Shown piece by piece: positions 16,901 through 24,943 of a stretch of 44,203 nucleotides of DNA; position 1 is the stretch's first letter, and every line of letters starts with the position of its first letter. The notes beneath the pieces are model-generated. The model saw only the letters and a program-made list of their open reading frames with translations, did no database searches and was not told where the DNA came from. The stretch is from a virus. The stretch covers positions 1 through 44,203 of the IMG/VR virus record IMGVR_UViG_3300030388_001677; one strand, given 5' to 3'. Made by a program: the position numbers and the translations under genes.

Positions 16901-19836
16901 AAATCACTTTGTTCTTTTTTTAATTTAGCTTTATTGTCCGCCTCTTTAGATCCTATTTCTCCTAATCTAACTTTTATTGCATCTAACTGAGTTTGTTTAT
17001 CTTGATATGTACCCAAATCAGGGTCCATACCTTCCATCTCATTTGTTAGTCTATTTTTTTTAAAAATTAATTGTAATGCTTCTACTTTTTGTGATTCAGA
17101 TAAATCACTTGCTACATCTAAATCAGTTGAAGCTTTTCTTAATATATTAAAATTTAAAAGTCTTGTTTTACCTTCAATTTTACTTATAAGACCTTGAGCT
17201 ACATCTGTATCATTTTTTGCTTCAAATCCTTTAACATATGTTGGATCATTTTTTATTTGATTAAACATTTCAATCATCTGATTGGTTATGGTTTGTCCAG
17301 GGTTTTTACCATAGATACCATCCATAATAGCATAAGGAGAAGCTAAAGCAAATCCTCCTACAGCTTCTGCTGCTGCAGAATGTCCAACTTGTTTCCAGTA
17401 TTCCATACTCCAGGCTTCTGGATTTTTAAATAAATCCTTTCCTTTTATCGAATTGTAAATGTCTTTTCCTCCAATATCAGTAATTTCTTGTAAAGCACCA
17501 GTTTCGGCTTCTGACAAAGCGGCTGGGGTTACTCTTGATGCAAATCTAAAAGCTCCACTTTTTGCAATACCACGAGTAGCTGAGTTGTCAAGAACATTTA
17601 AAACTGCTTTTCTAAACATAGCTGGAGTTGCACCTTTTGGAAGTTTAGCTAAAGCCTCTGAAGTTATTTTAGTAATAAACCCTGTAGCAGACTTGCCTGT
17701 TAATAGATTTCTAAAACCTACTGACTCTAATATACCAGAGGTAATAGCTAAAGGTAAAACGATAGCTTTTTTTTCGTTTTCACTTATCCATTCAAACTCA
17801 GGATTTAATTCCATTTGTTCGTTTAATTTATCTGCATGTAATAAAGCCATTCCAATTAAAGTTGATTGACGATACCCATCAGTTGCCCAGGCTTTTATAG
17901 CTTGACCCATTCGTTTCATAAACTTTTTACTTTGTTTATTTCCTTTGGGTATTTTTTTTTGTTTTATAGCCTGTACAATCATAGGTATTAAAGCTGGAAG
18001 AGACTCTGCAGCTCCATATAATCCAGTCATTACAATACCTGAAGCTCCGCCTTGATTCATTTGAGCTTGAACTCTTTCTTCACTTACATTTGCTACACCT
18101 ATTAAATCTTGAAAAAAAGATCTTGATTCATCTTTAAAACTTTTTTTCTTTTTTTTAACTTTTTGATCTCCTACTAAATCATCTATTTGTTCAAATATGT
18201 TTGATATTCCAAATACAGGAGGAGCTGAAACCCATTCATCTTCTTCTATACTATAAAGTAAAGGTTTATCATATTTCATACGTGGCTGACTCATTCCGAT
18301 ACCATCTGAACCCCAATCATATCTAATACCTTTTCTTATGTCATAAACACCATTAGGCAATCGACTTAATCTTGGGTCATCTTTAACAATTAAATACTCA
18401 CCTTGTAAAGCATTTCCTTTTAAATCTTTAGGTTTAGCTCCTAAATCTGTTCCAGTTCGAATACTTAATGAAGAAATATCTTCAATCCCTTCTTTCTCTA
18501 CAAGAGAATTTATATCACTTTGGTCTTTTAAGCTATTTGACCATTCTGTAAATCCTTCTATTGATTCTTTAGCCGATTCAGGAACAAGAACACCTTTGTA
18601 ACCTTCATATACTCTAATAAATTCAGCTCTATATTCATCCTCGTCCATTCCATAATCATTGCCAGCAATACCTTGTGCAACATTGTAAAACAAATCTAAA
18701 CCTGTCCCACCAATAGTTGTAAGTGCAGAATCAAAATAACCAACAAATTTATTATAAAAACCACTTATTGCGGTTCCAACAGCGGTTCCATCTTGTTCTT
18801 TCATTCTAACATAGTTGCCTACAGCAACATCAACATCTTTGGCATTATCACTAAATGCGCTAAATTGTTGATTAAGAACATTACCTTGTTTAGCTAAATA
18901 TCTACCTTCTTCTAATTCTAATTGATATGCCTCTGCAAATTCAGGGTCTTGAAACATTGATGCTTCTGCATTTGAAAAACGCAACATCTGTTCTTCGTGA
19001 TTACTTTTTCTATCTAAATATTTACTAAACCTTGAAGAAATTGATGCAGAGTTTTTTTGTATAGCTTTTATATCATTAAGTCTTGCTTCAGCACTAAAGT
19101 ACTTTTTTTTAGAAGCATCATAATTTGCTTGAAGATTACTAACTACCGAAGCATCTTGATTTTTTCTTAAAAAATCTCTAAGAGCTCTTGCTTCTTGAGA
19201 ATTATCTCCTGCAAACCATGAGTCTATTTTAAATTGTTCTTGAGCACCAGTTTTAGTTGCAGTAACCGTTACATTATCAAAAACTCCAGATTCTTCAAAT
19301 TCAAAACCATAATCATTAAAATGATAGTTTAGTCTATTGACAACAGGCTCTTCATCTCTTGTAAATAAGTTTTTGTTTATAAAAGCTAATGATCTTTCAA
19401 AAGGTGTTGCATCAGCATCATAAGTAATTGTATCATCTTCACCAATAGAAGTTAAATCAAAAGTTCCACCTTCCTCAGTTTCATCATATTTTACATTCTC
19501 TGTAATAGTTTCTGCACCTTCTGTAGGAGTAAGATCTTCATTTACTAATTCATTATTTACAGAGCTATAACTATCTCCCTCAACAATTTCATTTCCTACT
19601 CTTTCTGTAGTTACTTCTTCTACTTCTTCTTCTACTATTGGTGCAGATGCAGAAGTAAATCCTATATCTGATTTAAAAGTTTCTAAATCAGGAATGTCAA
19701 AATTTTCCAACATGCTTTCTCTGAAACGAATTAATTTCGATTCGTCTTGCATATCAACAACAAATTGCTCAAATGGTGGTAAATCAAATATAGATGTACC
19801 GCTTTCGTATAATTTTCTTAATACTTCTTCATTCAT
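10915..19836 (-). CDS. Giant polyvalent virion protein with metallopeptidase motif
   Basis: 2,973 residues, the largest gene. The first 60 residues (LYESGTSIFDLPPFEQF and a second copy-like stretch) match the N-terminal pattern of phage internal or polyvalent proteins. Hydrophobic segments lie near 596-620, 693-708, 2754-2773 and 2783-2803. An acidic, Ser-rich linker (about 1000-1095) precedes a zincin-like domain with HEVVH at 1176-1180. Linkers containing R-K-N-K recur at 1339-1342, 1630-1633, 1711-1714 and 1805-1808. Its place after ejection-type genes suggests it is packaged and delivered with the DNA. Peptidase activity is inferred from the motif only. Confidence 0.8.
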   Translation of the reverse strand: MNEEVLRKLYESGTSIFDLPPFEQFVVDMQDESKLIRFRESMLENFDIPDLETFKSDIGFTSASAPIVEEEVEEVTTERVGNEIVEGDSYSSVNNELVNEDLTPTEGAETITENVKYDETEEGGTFDLTSIGEDDTITYDADATPFERSLAFINKNLFTRDEEPVVNRLNYHFNDYGFEFEESGVFDNVTVTATKTGAQEQFKIDSWFAGDNSQEARALRDFLRKNQDASVVSNLQANYDASKKKYFSAEARLNDIKAIQKNSASISSRFSKYLDRKSNHEEQMLRFSNAEASMFQDPEFAEAYQLELEEGRYLAKQGNVLNQQFSAFSDNAKDVDVAVGNYVRMKEQDGTAVGTAISGFYNKFVGYFDSALTTIGGTGLDLFYNVAQGIAGNDYGMDEDEYRAEFIRVYEGYKGVLVPESAKESIEGFTEWSNSLKDQSDINSLVEKEGIEDISSLSIRTGTDLGAKPKDLKGNALQGEYLIVKDDPRLSRLPNGVYDIRKGIRYDWGSDGIGMSQPRMKYDKPLLYSIEEDEWVSAPPVFGISNIFEQIDDLVGDQKVKKKKKSFKDESRSFFQDLIGVANVSEERVQAQMNQGGASGIVMTGLYGAAESLPALIPMIVQAIKQKKIPKGNKQSKKFMKRMGQAIKAWATDGYRQSTLIGMALLHADKLNEQMELNPEFEWISENEKKAIVLPLAITSGILESVGFRNLLTGKSATGFITKITSEALAKLPKGATPAMFRKAVLNVLDNSATRGIAKSGAFRFASRVTPAALSEAETGALQEITDIGGKDIYNSIKGKDLFKNPEAWSMEYWKQVGHSAAAEAVGGFALASPYAIMDGIYGKNPGQTITNQMIEMFNQIKNDPTYVKGFEAKNDTDVAQGLISKIEGKTRLLNFNILRKASTDLDVASDLSESQKVEALQLIFKKNRLTNEMEGMDPDLGTYQDKQTQLDAIKVRLGEIGSKEADNKAKLKKEQSDLPTFVSEEDAINELNEEGVENPTPEQIKTKQDALQKQSTTKVDASESSTNSSEMGKGDSKSESSEQGPKKIKGKPKKTNALENENETEEEISTETKEDIDSFFDENTETNEIVTPNISRNKSKNPNKRSSSFQTTLIKNAKKAAKSVNKYLPKVRFVIHDNSEQFKKATGKLTKGFYNSTSQTIHINMEEATTSTPYHEVVHAISNALISTDAKTTAVFNRMLISLKKILPAQEGNLNERIEKFISKYESEDKSEEAFSELMGVLAAEYGSLKKPAQNKLIKLLNRFFKKIGIKTPFSETLSKSDEEVIDFLNLVSGKLRRGEEIVESDVKIISDITAELDSYGTAPIGNPTTIVLDTDERKNKEQKVDFDGDYVNSLISPENELDITPLLNDIESKNQNVWFWVADQLGVGEVNGNVIDGGPSYPFVQENKDNDIVWASGLKESSLEKNAKNADYIFIISGSPQASLLANKNVFDIFTSKLGDFNTFKNNINNFNKQPIKVVRDIVEKYDSWDAIKNAKSNTTRKSFLAGIIAQENTPNTELHKLISESDGFIDIESLRDGFYKENNFELNDVLLVLKPKGVKANSNHSTYQNDILGEVLGVPNKKINAFDLMPEVMRENYEESLSASQQSQVVAPYGSGVRKIQAPKSKRKNKEQKITTELDLINQTYMPDSGYYSAQAMVSDIQRQWNRVGPGYVAKRAALGNYGGGGGVFVSRPNGSRVIPKNLAKKSRKNKYQLLDNESDAMNIVITGREAGFNNGELSYYMKRKGFSIKEIKDALKIDTDLFTTFPKSFTNIEGGLKKGVPLLNKINEYYKKLLTANNRKRKNKVSNEDLVNETIEYMYTLPEYVNEGGKGSRRTSQQQAMEVDILNYLSPDTNARNGLRIFNLNKNIRDIKWAQGEAKRIQRKLRQYIRSVMPRDPQNKSAYISLIDKVNAVDKTNFKAIVEEITDKVTTITNTRLESSIIEILNKQFQAVMSGRLKGVGVTTVVRDRIRAIQKNIIGYVPGKKGQPGKIEKSKNTTADEINDKNEKLLNEITKLETEKITISGVETTIDKTLTPEEAQFVADLTIALAYNNTLLMEQTNSKKTNAYEQILFGLNQLQDIGVTGLQLQLLKDSTKYMNNALGMLKEMGVIIDPLQELKDSGKKNITQADVLQKFRDLKKKIKVDNERGKLNPITLRKRLALGIKNSVRAAESYVLGSAEDLTGLMDRVSLSTGELFGGFAQEVVGQEIRKATRLYKGRMLNHELALNIKMTELFGKGWTKVNRKNSNQDESLLINEAKQTLLENEKTRIEKDSKMESGEKVVLLQAINEEMNNNNIMISKNELLYYRNQGGDPSLLASFDETFMPTDFSGVLAYLNKGFKIESEYSSRIKEDIESKLGDKLIDLGDWMVNEFYPSQYDYYNETYNKVYRTDMPWNKYYAGRLYRKGEDNIVGLDLLSSEGNKSWITNVSAASTKFRMENANPIGQFNALDALLNYTRDMEYFAAYALPIKNINKIFQDSAVKEVINEKYGAKINDYIQDQIEKIANKGAKHQKGMELVNFFNNTFLLSRLGFNPTLILKQMTSFVTYGNDIGYDNWIKYAAGSIGSINSDLKEIMSNSVVLQDRYGKPISRVIETYQDKTYQRLDAQNSLINKYFNRETQNTLTNMLMSFTMLGDKGAIMLGGLPNYKFYKAQYFSENENANDQDAIDYAIKRFEDDTLRTQQSYDLQDKDYYQTGNSLERAFNMFLTTPKQYLRREIIAARNFSRLVRSGKKQGKGTYWQNLRTLATYHFVMPSLFKFVSMGAPGLLRDRREDDLEEILYSSILGNLNALFILGDVLNTVKDTATGKYWADKPTSIPILEQAATLSRLWSQFNNTKDPVKSAEYETRFWLELTTLSGIPAPQLKRLFENYSDVITGDTKNMGDMILKLFNFGDYVREGQKKKKSNPKPATMTEAEMKRYFPDEYRQQQQDLADYEVEYADEIREYEEEVRKTKEETKRLMDEYYLNE

Positions 19837-19838
19837 AT

Positions 19839-22040
19839 TTAGTATGCTGTTGGTTTCCCTCCTTTTCGGTTGGCTAATTCATTATTTGCTTGATTTGTAA
19901 TTTGTTGACCTGCCTCAGCTAACATCTGATCTAATTTAACAAAAGTTGTAGCCTTACCAATATCTAAATCACTAACACCAGGCACATTTATTACTTTATT
20001 GTTAAATGTAATAACTATTCTTTTTGTAGCTGCATCAAATTCAACTTTTGAATTACTTCTAAGAGCAGATGGTAAATAAGCAGTTAATACTTTTTGCAAT
20101 GGTCCATCAATTTGTTTTTTTCTTCTGGAAGTAATCGAATAGCCGAAGCTTGGTAAAGTGGTTTGACCAGAAGCAATTTTATTTAATTCTTCAGCTCCTG
20201 TTACATTTGGTAATTTACTATTACCATCTCTTATAATAGCAGAACCTGCACTTTTAATAGGATAAGGATTTCTTGCTGCATAATTTACAGCATCTTCTCC
20301 GACATAAGTTTGAGGAATTTTTCCATTTGCTTTAGCAGCATCTAATTCAGCAGCGGTTACTGTTATACCTTTTGCTGCAGCTTTAATTGCATCTGTAGTT
20401 GGTTTATAACCTGCAAGCTCTGTATCCGCTTCTTCTTGTGTAATGGTATTAGCTAAAACCTTAGCATCTAAATCTGCTTTAAAAGCATCAACTAAACTTG
20501 TTGTAGCATTACTAATTTTTATTTCTGATGAAATTTCAACATCAGTCATATTTCTTGTACTCTTAGTTAATTTCTTATTACCTTTTCTATATGCAATTAA
20601 AGTGTCATCATAACTCATAGTAGCTGGAGTTACTAATTCAAATATTTCTCCTGCCAAATCCTCTGTGGTTCTCATTGTACCATTTGTATCTTTTCTACTT
20701 ATTGTTTCTTTTTTGCCATTTTGATACGTTATTACAATATTATCTCCTTGTCTTTTAATTGAGTCAATTAAATCTTCTTCTCGAGTTTTACCTTTATTCA
20801 TGTCTTGTATACCTCGTGCACTTGAACTACTAAATGAGCTCATGTCTCCAGCAACAATATCATTAACTCTTGTTAAATATCCAACATTTTCTTGTTCTAC
20901 AGCATTTTGACCTATTGTTGTAGAATTAGCTTGTGGAAATTGAACACCACTTTTGCTTTGTATCATTTTACCCATTTGAGTTTCAAATTCTAAATCGGTC
21001 TTTTTTCTTACTTCTCCTTCTAAAAAACTTTTATCATTAGGTTCAAAAGTTGGAGGATTAGTATTAGCATTTACTTTAATCCAATACTTTTCATCTTTAC
21101 CAGGATGTAATTCTTTAAATTGTTTTAATGATTGAGCATATTTAAATTCATCACCCATTTGTACTGCAGTTCTTGATAAAACAGTGTCATCATAAGAAAC
21201 TTTATCATATATAGCGTCTTTTAAATCTGTTAACTGTGCTTTTATTTGAGGATCTGTATCTATTAATCTAACATTTTCTTCACTTAATAAATAAACCCCT
21301 GGTAAACCATCTACAGCCGTTCCTTTTACAGAAGTTTTTATAAATTGTCCAATTGTATCTGCGTATTCATTAACTTGAAATTGAATATCTCCAGAAGTTC
21401 TGGATGATTGAAAATTAGTTCTACTGTTTACACTGCTTGCAGGTAAATATGCCTCTGGATTATCTTCAAAAGATGGAGTTGAACCATCTTCGTTTAAAGT
21501 AATTATATATGAAGTCATAGTTCCTGGATCAAAATAATTTCTTTTTCCATTCATATTATTTATTCCTTCATTACCTTGAGCCAGAAATCTTTCGTCAGCA
21601 CCAGAACTATTATCATTAATTCTTGTCATTGTTCTTTCGTTATATGCTTTATAACTTTTAGCAGCTATACCCCATTGAGCCATTTGATCTTTAGCTCTTT
21701 GCATCGATCTTCTAAAATCTTGAGGAGCTAATTCTCCTTTTTTTAATAACTTTTGTTGCATCATTAAACTTTGCTTTAAACTGTTAGCAAATTCTAAAAC
21801 ACCATCACTAAAAGTTTTATCTGCATTTAATTCTATTTTAGCTACAGAGCTATATAATTCATCAGCAGAATCATCAATTTCTTTTTTCTTTCTCTGCTTT
21901 TCATCACTTATATCAGTAAATACTTTTGTAAAATCTTTTGATATTTGACTGTAATTTACTCTTGATGCAGCATCTTTTGGTACATAAGTTTCGTAAATTG
22001 AAGGATCAACTGTATTTAAAGTTGGTTTGAATTCTGCCAT
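19839..22040 (-). CDS. Probable internal virion / ejection protein
   Basis: 733 residues. The N-terminal third is strongly helical and coiled-coil-like (EKQRKKKEIDDSADELYSSV near 50-70), followed by a longer mixed region rich in Thr, Asn and Asp. No signal peptide or catalytic motif was seen. It lies between a small Ala-rich internal protein and the giant polyvalent protein, 2 nt upstream of the latter's start, a layout like the three-protein ejection cassette of podoviruses. The function is inferred from this context. Confidence 0.65.
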   Translation of the reverse strand: MAEFKPTLNTVDPSIYETYVPKDAASRVNYSQISKDFTKVFTDISDEKQRKKKEIDDSADELYSSVAKIELNADKTFSDGVLEFANSLKQSLMMQQKLLKKGELAPQDFRRSMQRAKDQMAQWGIAAKSYKAYNERTMTRINDNSSGADERFLAQGNEGINNMNGKRNYFDPGTMTSYIITLNEDGSTPSFEDNPEAYLPASSVNSRTNFQSSRTSGDIQFQVNEYADTIGQFIKTSVKGTAVDGLPGVYLLSEENVRLIDTDPQIKAQLTDLKDAIYDKVSYDDTVLSRTAVQMGDEFKYAQSLKQFKELHPGKDEKYWIKVNANTNPPTFEPNDKSFLEGEVRKKTDLEFETQMGKMIQSKSGVQFPQANSTTIGQNAVEQENVGYLTRVNDIVAGDMSSFSSSSARGIQDMNKGKTREEDLIDSIKRQGDNIVITYQNGKKETISRKDTNGTMRTTEDLAGEIFELVTPATMSYDDTLIAYRKGNKKLTKSTRNMTDVEISSEIKISNATTSLVDAFKADLDAKVLANTITQEEADTELAGYKPTTDAIKAAAKGITVTAAELDAAKANGKIPQTYVGEDAVNYAARNPYPIKSAGSAIIRDGNSKLPNVTGAEELNKIASGQTTLPSFGYSITSRRKKQIDGPLQKVLTAYLPSALRSNSKVEFDAATKRIVITFNNKVINVPGVSDLDIGKATTFVKLDQMLAEAGQQITNQANNELANRKGGKPTAY

Positions 22041-22058
22041 TTTATTTGTTTATATTAA

Positions 22059-22706
22059 TTACGATGGAGTTACTGGATTTCCTCCTAAGCCTCTGATTAC
22101 TAAGTCTAACTCTGCTTGTTCCTCTGGTGTCATTAGTTTTCCATCTCTACCATACAGTTTACCAAAAGTTGCTGCAGATCTGACACCATCTCCTATTGAA
22201 GACATTCCTTGAGTTATATTAGCTGCTCGAGCTTCTAAAGCTTCTTTTTCTTTTTGAGATTCATCTCTCGCTTGACCTACATCCATTCCAACTAATTGTT
22301 GTTTAACATTTTCTCTTGATTGAGCTTTAGTTACGCCAAGATCATAAATGTCTTTTTGCATTCCAATACGAGTTTTTTCATTTGTCAATGCAGAATTTGC
22401 TGCAACTTTTCCTATTCCTGCTGCAAGATTTCTTGCATCTCCACTTTCTTGTAACGCTTGAATAGATTGTTGATTGTTAGCTTGATTTTGTTCAAATTCA
22501 GCTCCAAAAGCTTCTAAAGGAACATTTAATCCTTCAAAAAAGTTTTGTTGCACATTCTCACGAGCTTGATCCATAAGTCGTTTTGACTCTTTAGCTGCTT
22601 TATCTGCTGCTTTTCTTGCTTTTCCTGCTGCTCCAAAAGACATTCCTGTTGATGCAAGACTTGAAGCCACTCCTATTCCTGCTGCTACTGCTGTAAACGC
22701 TGCCAT
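22059..22706 (-). CDS. Ala-rich internal virion protein, ejection type
   Basis: 215 residues. A hydrophobic Gly/Ala/Ser-rich N-terminus (AAGIGVASSLASTGMSFGAA, about 7-26) could insert into membrane. A long helical region with regular Ala, Lys and Gln follows. This resembles the small internal core/ejection proteins of T7-like and P22-like phages (gp14 or gp7 type) in size, composition and position, not in any diagnostic motif. Proteins of this kind help form the channel for DNA entry. Confidence 0.65.
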   Translation of the reverse strand: MAAFTAVAAGIGVASSLASTGMSFGAAGKARKAADKAAKESKRLMDQARENVQQNFFEGLNVPLEAFGAEFEQNQANNQQSIQALQESGDARNLAAGIGKVAANSALTNEKTRIGMQKDIYDLGVTKAQSRENVKQQLVGMDVGQARDESQKEKEALEARAANITQGMSSIGDGVRSAATFGKLYGRDGKLMTPEEQAELDLVIRGLGGNPVTPS

Positions 22707-22707
22707 A

Positions 22708-23118
22708 TTATATTTTTTTAATTAATTCACTGGTATATGCATCTCCTTTAATATATCCTAAATCTTCGTAAGTTTTAATTAAAGACTGGTTTTTTATTAA
22801 TGCGTACATAAATGTTTTGTTTAAAGTTTTTGCTCTTTCTTCTAAAGATAACAAAAGAAGATTTATAGCTTTAGCTCTTTTTATTTTATCTTTATAATTA
22901 AAATTAGAAATAATAAAGTCACACCAAGCTATTCCTGAGTTTGTATTATATAAAAACCCTGCTACAACTGGTGTCTCTCCATCATAGACCATAAAACCTC
23001 CTTTACCCATTTCTGGTAAAAAATCTTGAGGTGGTGGTGTCCATCTCCAATCTTTCCACCAACCGCATAATACGTCTTGATAGTCAGAATCTTTAAGCAA
23101 CTTTAAATTTAATTTCAT
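22708..23118 (-). CDS. GNAT-family acetyltransferase-like protein
   Basis: 136 residues. The pattern suits a compact GNAT fold: N-terminal strand and helix, then GGFMVYDGETPVVAGFLY (central beta-hairpin), a helix rich in Ala/Leu (RAKAINLLLLSLEERAK) and a final NQSLIKTYEDLGYIKGD, where acceptor-side GNATs carry N..s...yeklGF. The canonical acetyl-CoA loop Q/RxxGxG/A is not clear, so activity is uncertain. Single GNAT genes within virion-gene blocks are common in Bacteroidetes and marine phages. Target unknown. Confidence 0.65.
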   Translation of the reverse strand: MKLNLKLLKDSDYQDVLCGWWKDWRWTPPPQDFLPEMGKGGFMVYDGETPVVAGFLYNTNSGIAWCDFIISNFNYKDKIKRAKAINLLLLSLEERAKTLNKTFMYALIKNQSLIKTYEDLGYIKGDAYTSELIKKI

Positions 23119-23124
23119 TTAAAG

Positions 23125-23132
23125 CAAAGATA
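23125..23132 (-). promoter_or_regulatory. Candidate -7 promoter box
   Basis: On the minus strand this reads TATCTTTG (TAnnTTTG) in the 22-nt gap before the GNAT gene. A transcript from here would have almost no leader. The spacing to any -33 element falls in the upstream gene. Confidence 0.4.
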
Positions 23133-23140
23133 GTAAATTT

Positions 23141-23959
23141 CTATGGATAACTTTTCATCACACTACTTCCAACGGAATATAGTTCAACTGGATCAGTAGA
23201 GTTGTTATTAAGAGTAAATTGTAAAAAATATCCACGCGCTCCATGCGATTCAGCAACAGAGTTTTTAATGTACATAATAAATTGACCTGTAGTAGGAATT
23301 GTTTGTCCAGTAGTGTCTACAGTAATACTATATGCTCCATCTACATTACTTATTAAAGTTATAACGCCTGCATTAGTAGGACCATTTGTCGCTATTCCAT
23401 TAACAACAGTAGATGCAAATGCAGTATCTCCTTGGCTTATAATGCCTCCTGGAGGAACTGAAAAAGTTATAACTGTTGCAGCAACTGGTTGCCCAGCTGC
23501 TATAGTTCCAATTCCAAGACCATTAGCTGAACGCTGTCTCCAATTAACTACATTATCATTTGTTCTAAGAAAAGAAAACCATTCGCCTTCTTTTTCTACA
23601 AAATATGTTTCTAACATAGATGCAGGTGTTCCATCTGTAATATCAGTTGATATTGCTGTTGCAGACCATCTTGCTTGGTTAGTATCAGTTACAGTGGTAT
23701 TAGATTCATATGAAAGTGTTTTAAATAACTTTATGTTTTCAGTGGGTTGTGGATTAAAGACACTTGTAATGCTTGAAGCTGTAAAAACACCATAATAAGT
23801 ATTACGATTAGCTCCAGTATTATGTCTAAAAATATTGCCGTTTTTAAATGTATAAAAATAACTATTCATTCCAATCATATATTCAGGAAGAAAAGAATAA
23901 AACGAAGGCCATCCTACAAAAGGTTCGCCTGTTGAATATGTTAATGTATATGCTGGCAT
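23141..23959 (-). CDS. Tail / ring-associated structural protein
   Basis: 272 residues, beta-rich with many Asn, Thr and Gly. The stretch SYFYTFKNGNIFRHN near 33-47 and the ending GARGYFLQFTLNNN...VELYSVGSSV resemble the terminal part of hub/stabilization proteins of crAss-like and related phages (from memory). It lies two genes downstream of the 1,576-residue hub protein and may be a split-off segment of that assembly. No enzymatic motif. Confidence 0.6.
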   Translation of the reverse strand: MPAYTLTYSTGEPFVGWPSFYSFLPEYMIGMNSYFYTFKNGNIFRHNTGANRNTYYGVFTASSITSVFNPQPTENIKLFKTLSYESNTTVTDTNQARWSATAISTDITDGTPASMLETYFVEKEGEWFSFLRTNDNVVNWRQRSANGLGIGTIAAGQPVAATVITFSVPPGGIISQGDTAFASTVVNGIATNGPTNAGVITLISNVDGAYSITVDTTGQTIPTTGQFIMYIKNSVAESHGARGYFLQFTLNNNSTDPVELYSVGSSVMKSYP

Positions 23960-23977
23960 AATTATTTATTTTCTAAA

Positions 23978-24931
23978 TTAAATACAAACTACTAAAGACG
24001 TTATAACTCCGTTTGCTACTGTCATACATCGTCTGGTTCCTGATATTACAGTGCTATATTGCCCATTTATTAATTCATTAACTCCATTTGCATCTGTAAA
24101 AACCCAATCATTTACTGCTGGAACTCCTGCAGATCCTGATACTGGCATATTAAATACAGGTAAATCAAAATTTGCATATTCACACGCAACAGTACAATTG
24201 TTGCCAGATTGCGTACACGCAAAAGAAGTTAAAGCCTGAGGACATAGTACTGCAATACTCCATGCCGTACCACTACAAGGACCTTCTATTGTAAAACTAA
24301 CATTTTCTGGAGAAGCATTAGGTTTTGGAATAACCATTACAGTATTGCCAGGAGCGTTAGTTGTAAAACTAACACCTCCTGAAGCTTGATTACCATAAGG
24401 TCCTAAAGTCGCTGGTGTTCCAGTATTTACAAATTGATTAGTACCAGAGTCATATTGAAAAGTTCCTCCAGTAGTCGTAGCCCCATTACTTCCATTTGCG
24501 TTGCTCATACTTAAATTACAACTTGATGCATTAGAAATTGTACCTATCATTCCTTGCAAGTATCCTTCACTTGGACTTGAATATTCGGATGCACTAACAC
24601 TATCGTATGTCCATGTACATTTATCTGGTACACTTTGTGGATTAAATGTAACTTTTGAAGCACCTATAGAGTTTCCTAAATTTAATGTTAAGAAAAACTT
24701 TCCTGTTCCTCCAGATCCATTTACACCACTCCCACATGGAATTGAACAATTATCACATGGTAAAGGTTGTAGTAACGTAGGGTTTGAAGGTCCTCCAATT
24801 AATTGTCTTACAATACCGTTTTGACCATAATAACCATTAGATGCAACTGCAGTTAATGTTGAATTCGTATATACCATTGAAGCGTTAGCAAAACTAACTC
24901 CATCAAAATAATATGTTCCTAATACTCCCAT
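23978..24931 (-). CDS. Cys-rich tail fibre/appendage protein
   Basis: 317 residues, rich in Gly, Ser, Asn and Thr, with paired Cys (CDNCSIPC near 59-66). The N-terminal portion (YYFDGVSFANASMVYT) and the C-terminal portion (NDWVFTDANGVNELINGQY, final Cys) look like two copies of one beta module, also found at the C-terminus of the adjacent hub protein and in the 96-residue protein at 43.7 kb. Likely a tail appendage or spike part. Disulfides or metal binding are possible; receptor binding is inference. Confidence 0.6.
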   Translation of the reverse strand: MGVLGTYYFDGVSFANASMVYTNSTLTAVASNGYYGQNGIVRQLIGGPSNPTLLQPLPCDNCSIPCGSGVNGSGGTGKFFLTLNLGNSIGASKVTFNPQSVPDKCTWTYDSVSASEYSSPSEGYLQGMIGTISNASSCNLSMSNANGSNGATTTGGTFQYDSGTNQFVNTGTPATLGPYGNQASGGVSFTTNAPGNTVMVIPKPNASPENVSFTIEGPCSGTAWSIAVLCPQALTSFACTQSGNNCTVACEYANFDLPVFNMPVSGSAGVPAVNDWVFTDANGVNELINGQYSTVISGTRRCMTVANGVITSLVVCI

Positions 24932-24943
24932 AATTTTATTTAA

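Noticed and set aside
17459-17869. 136-codon plus-strand frame inside the megaprotein gene
   Set aside because: Shadow of the long minus-strand frame; no leader or operon context on the plus strand.
23313-23795. 160-codon plus-strand frame antisense to a tail protein
   Set aside because: It lies wholly inside a beta-rich virion gene whose frame fits the operon; the antisense product is low in charged residues and has no recognisable pattern.
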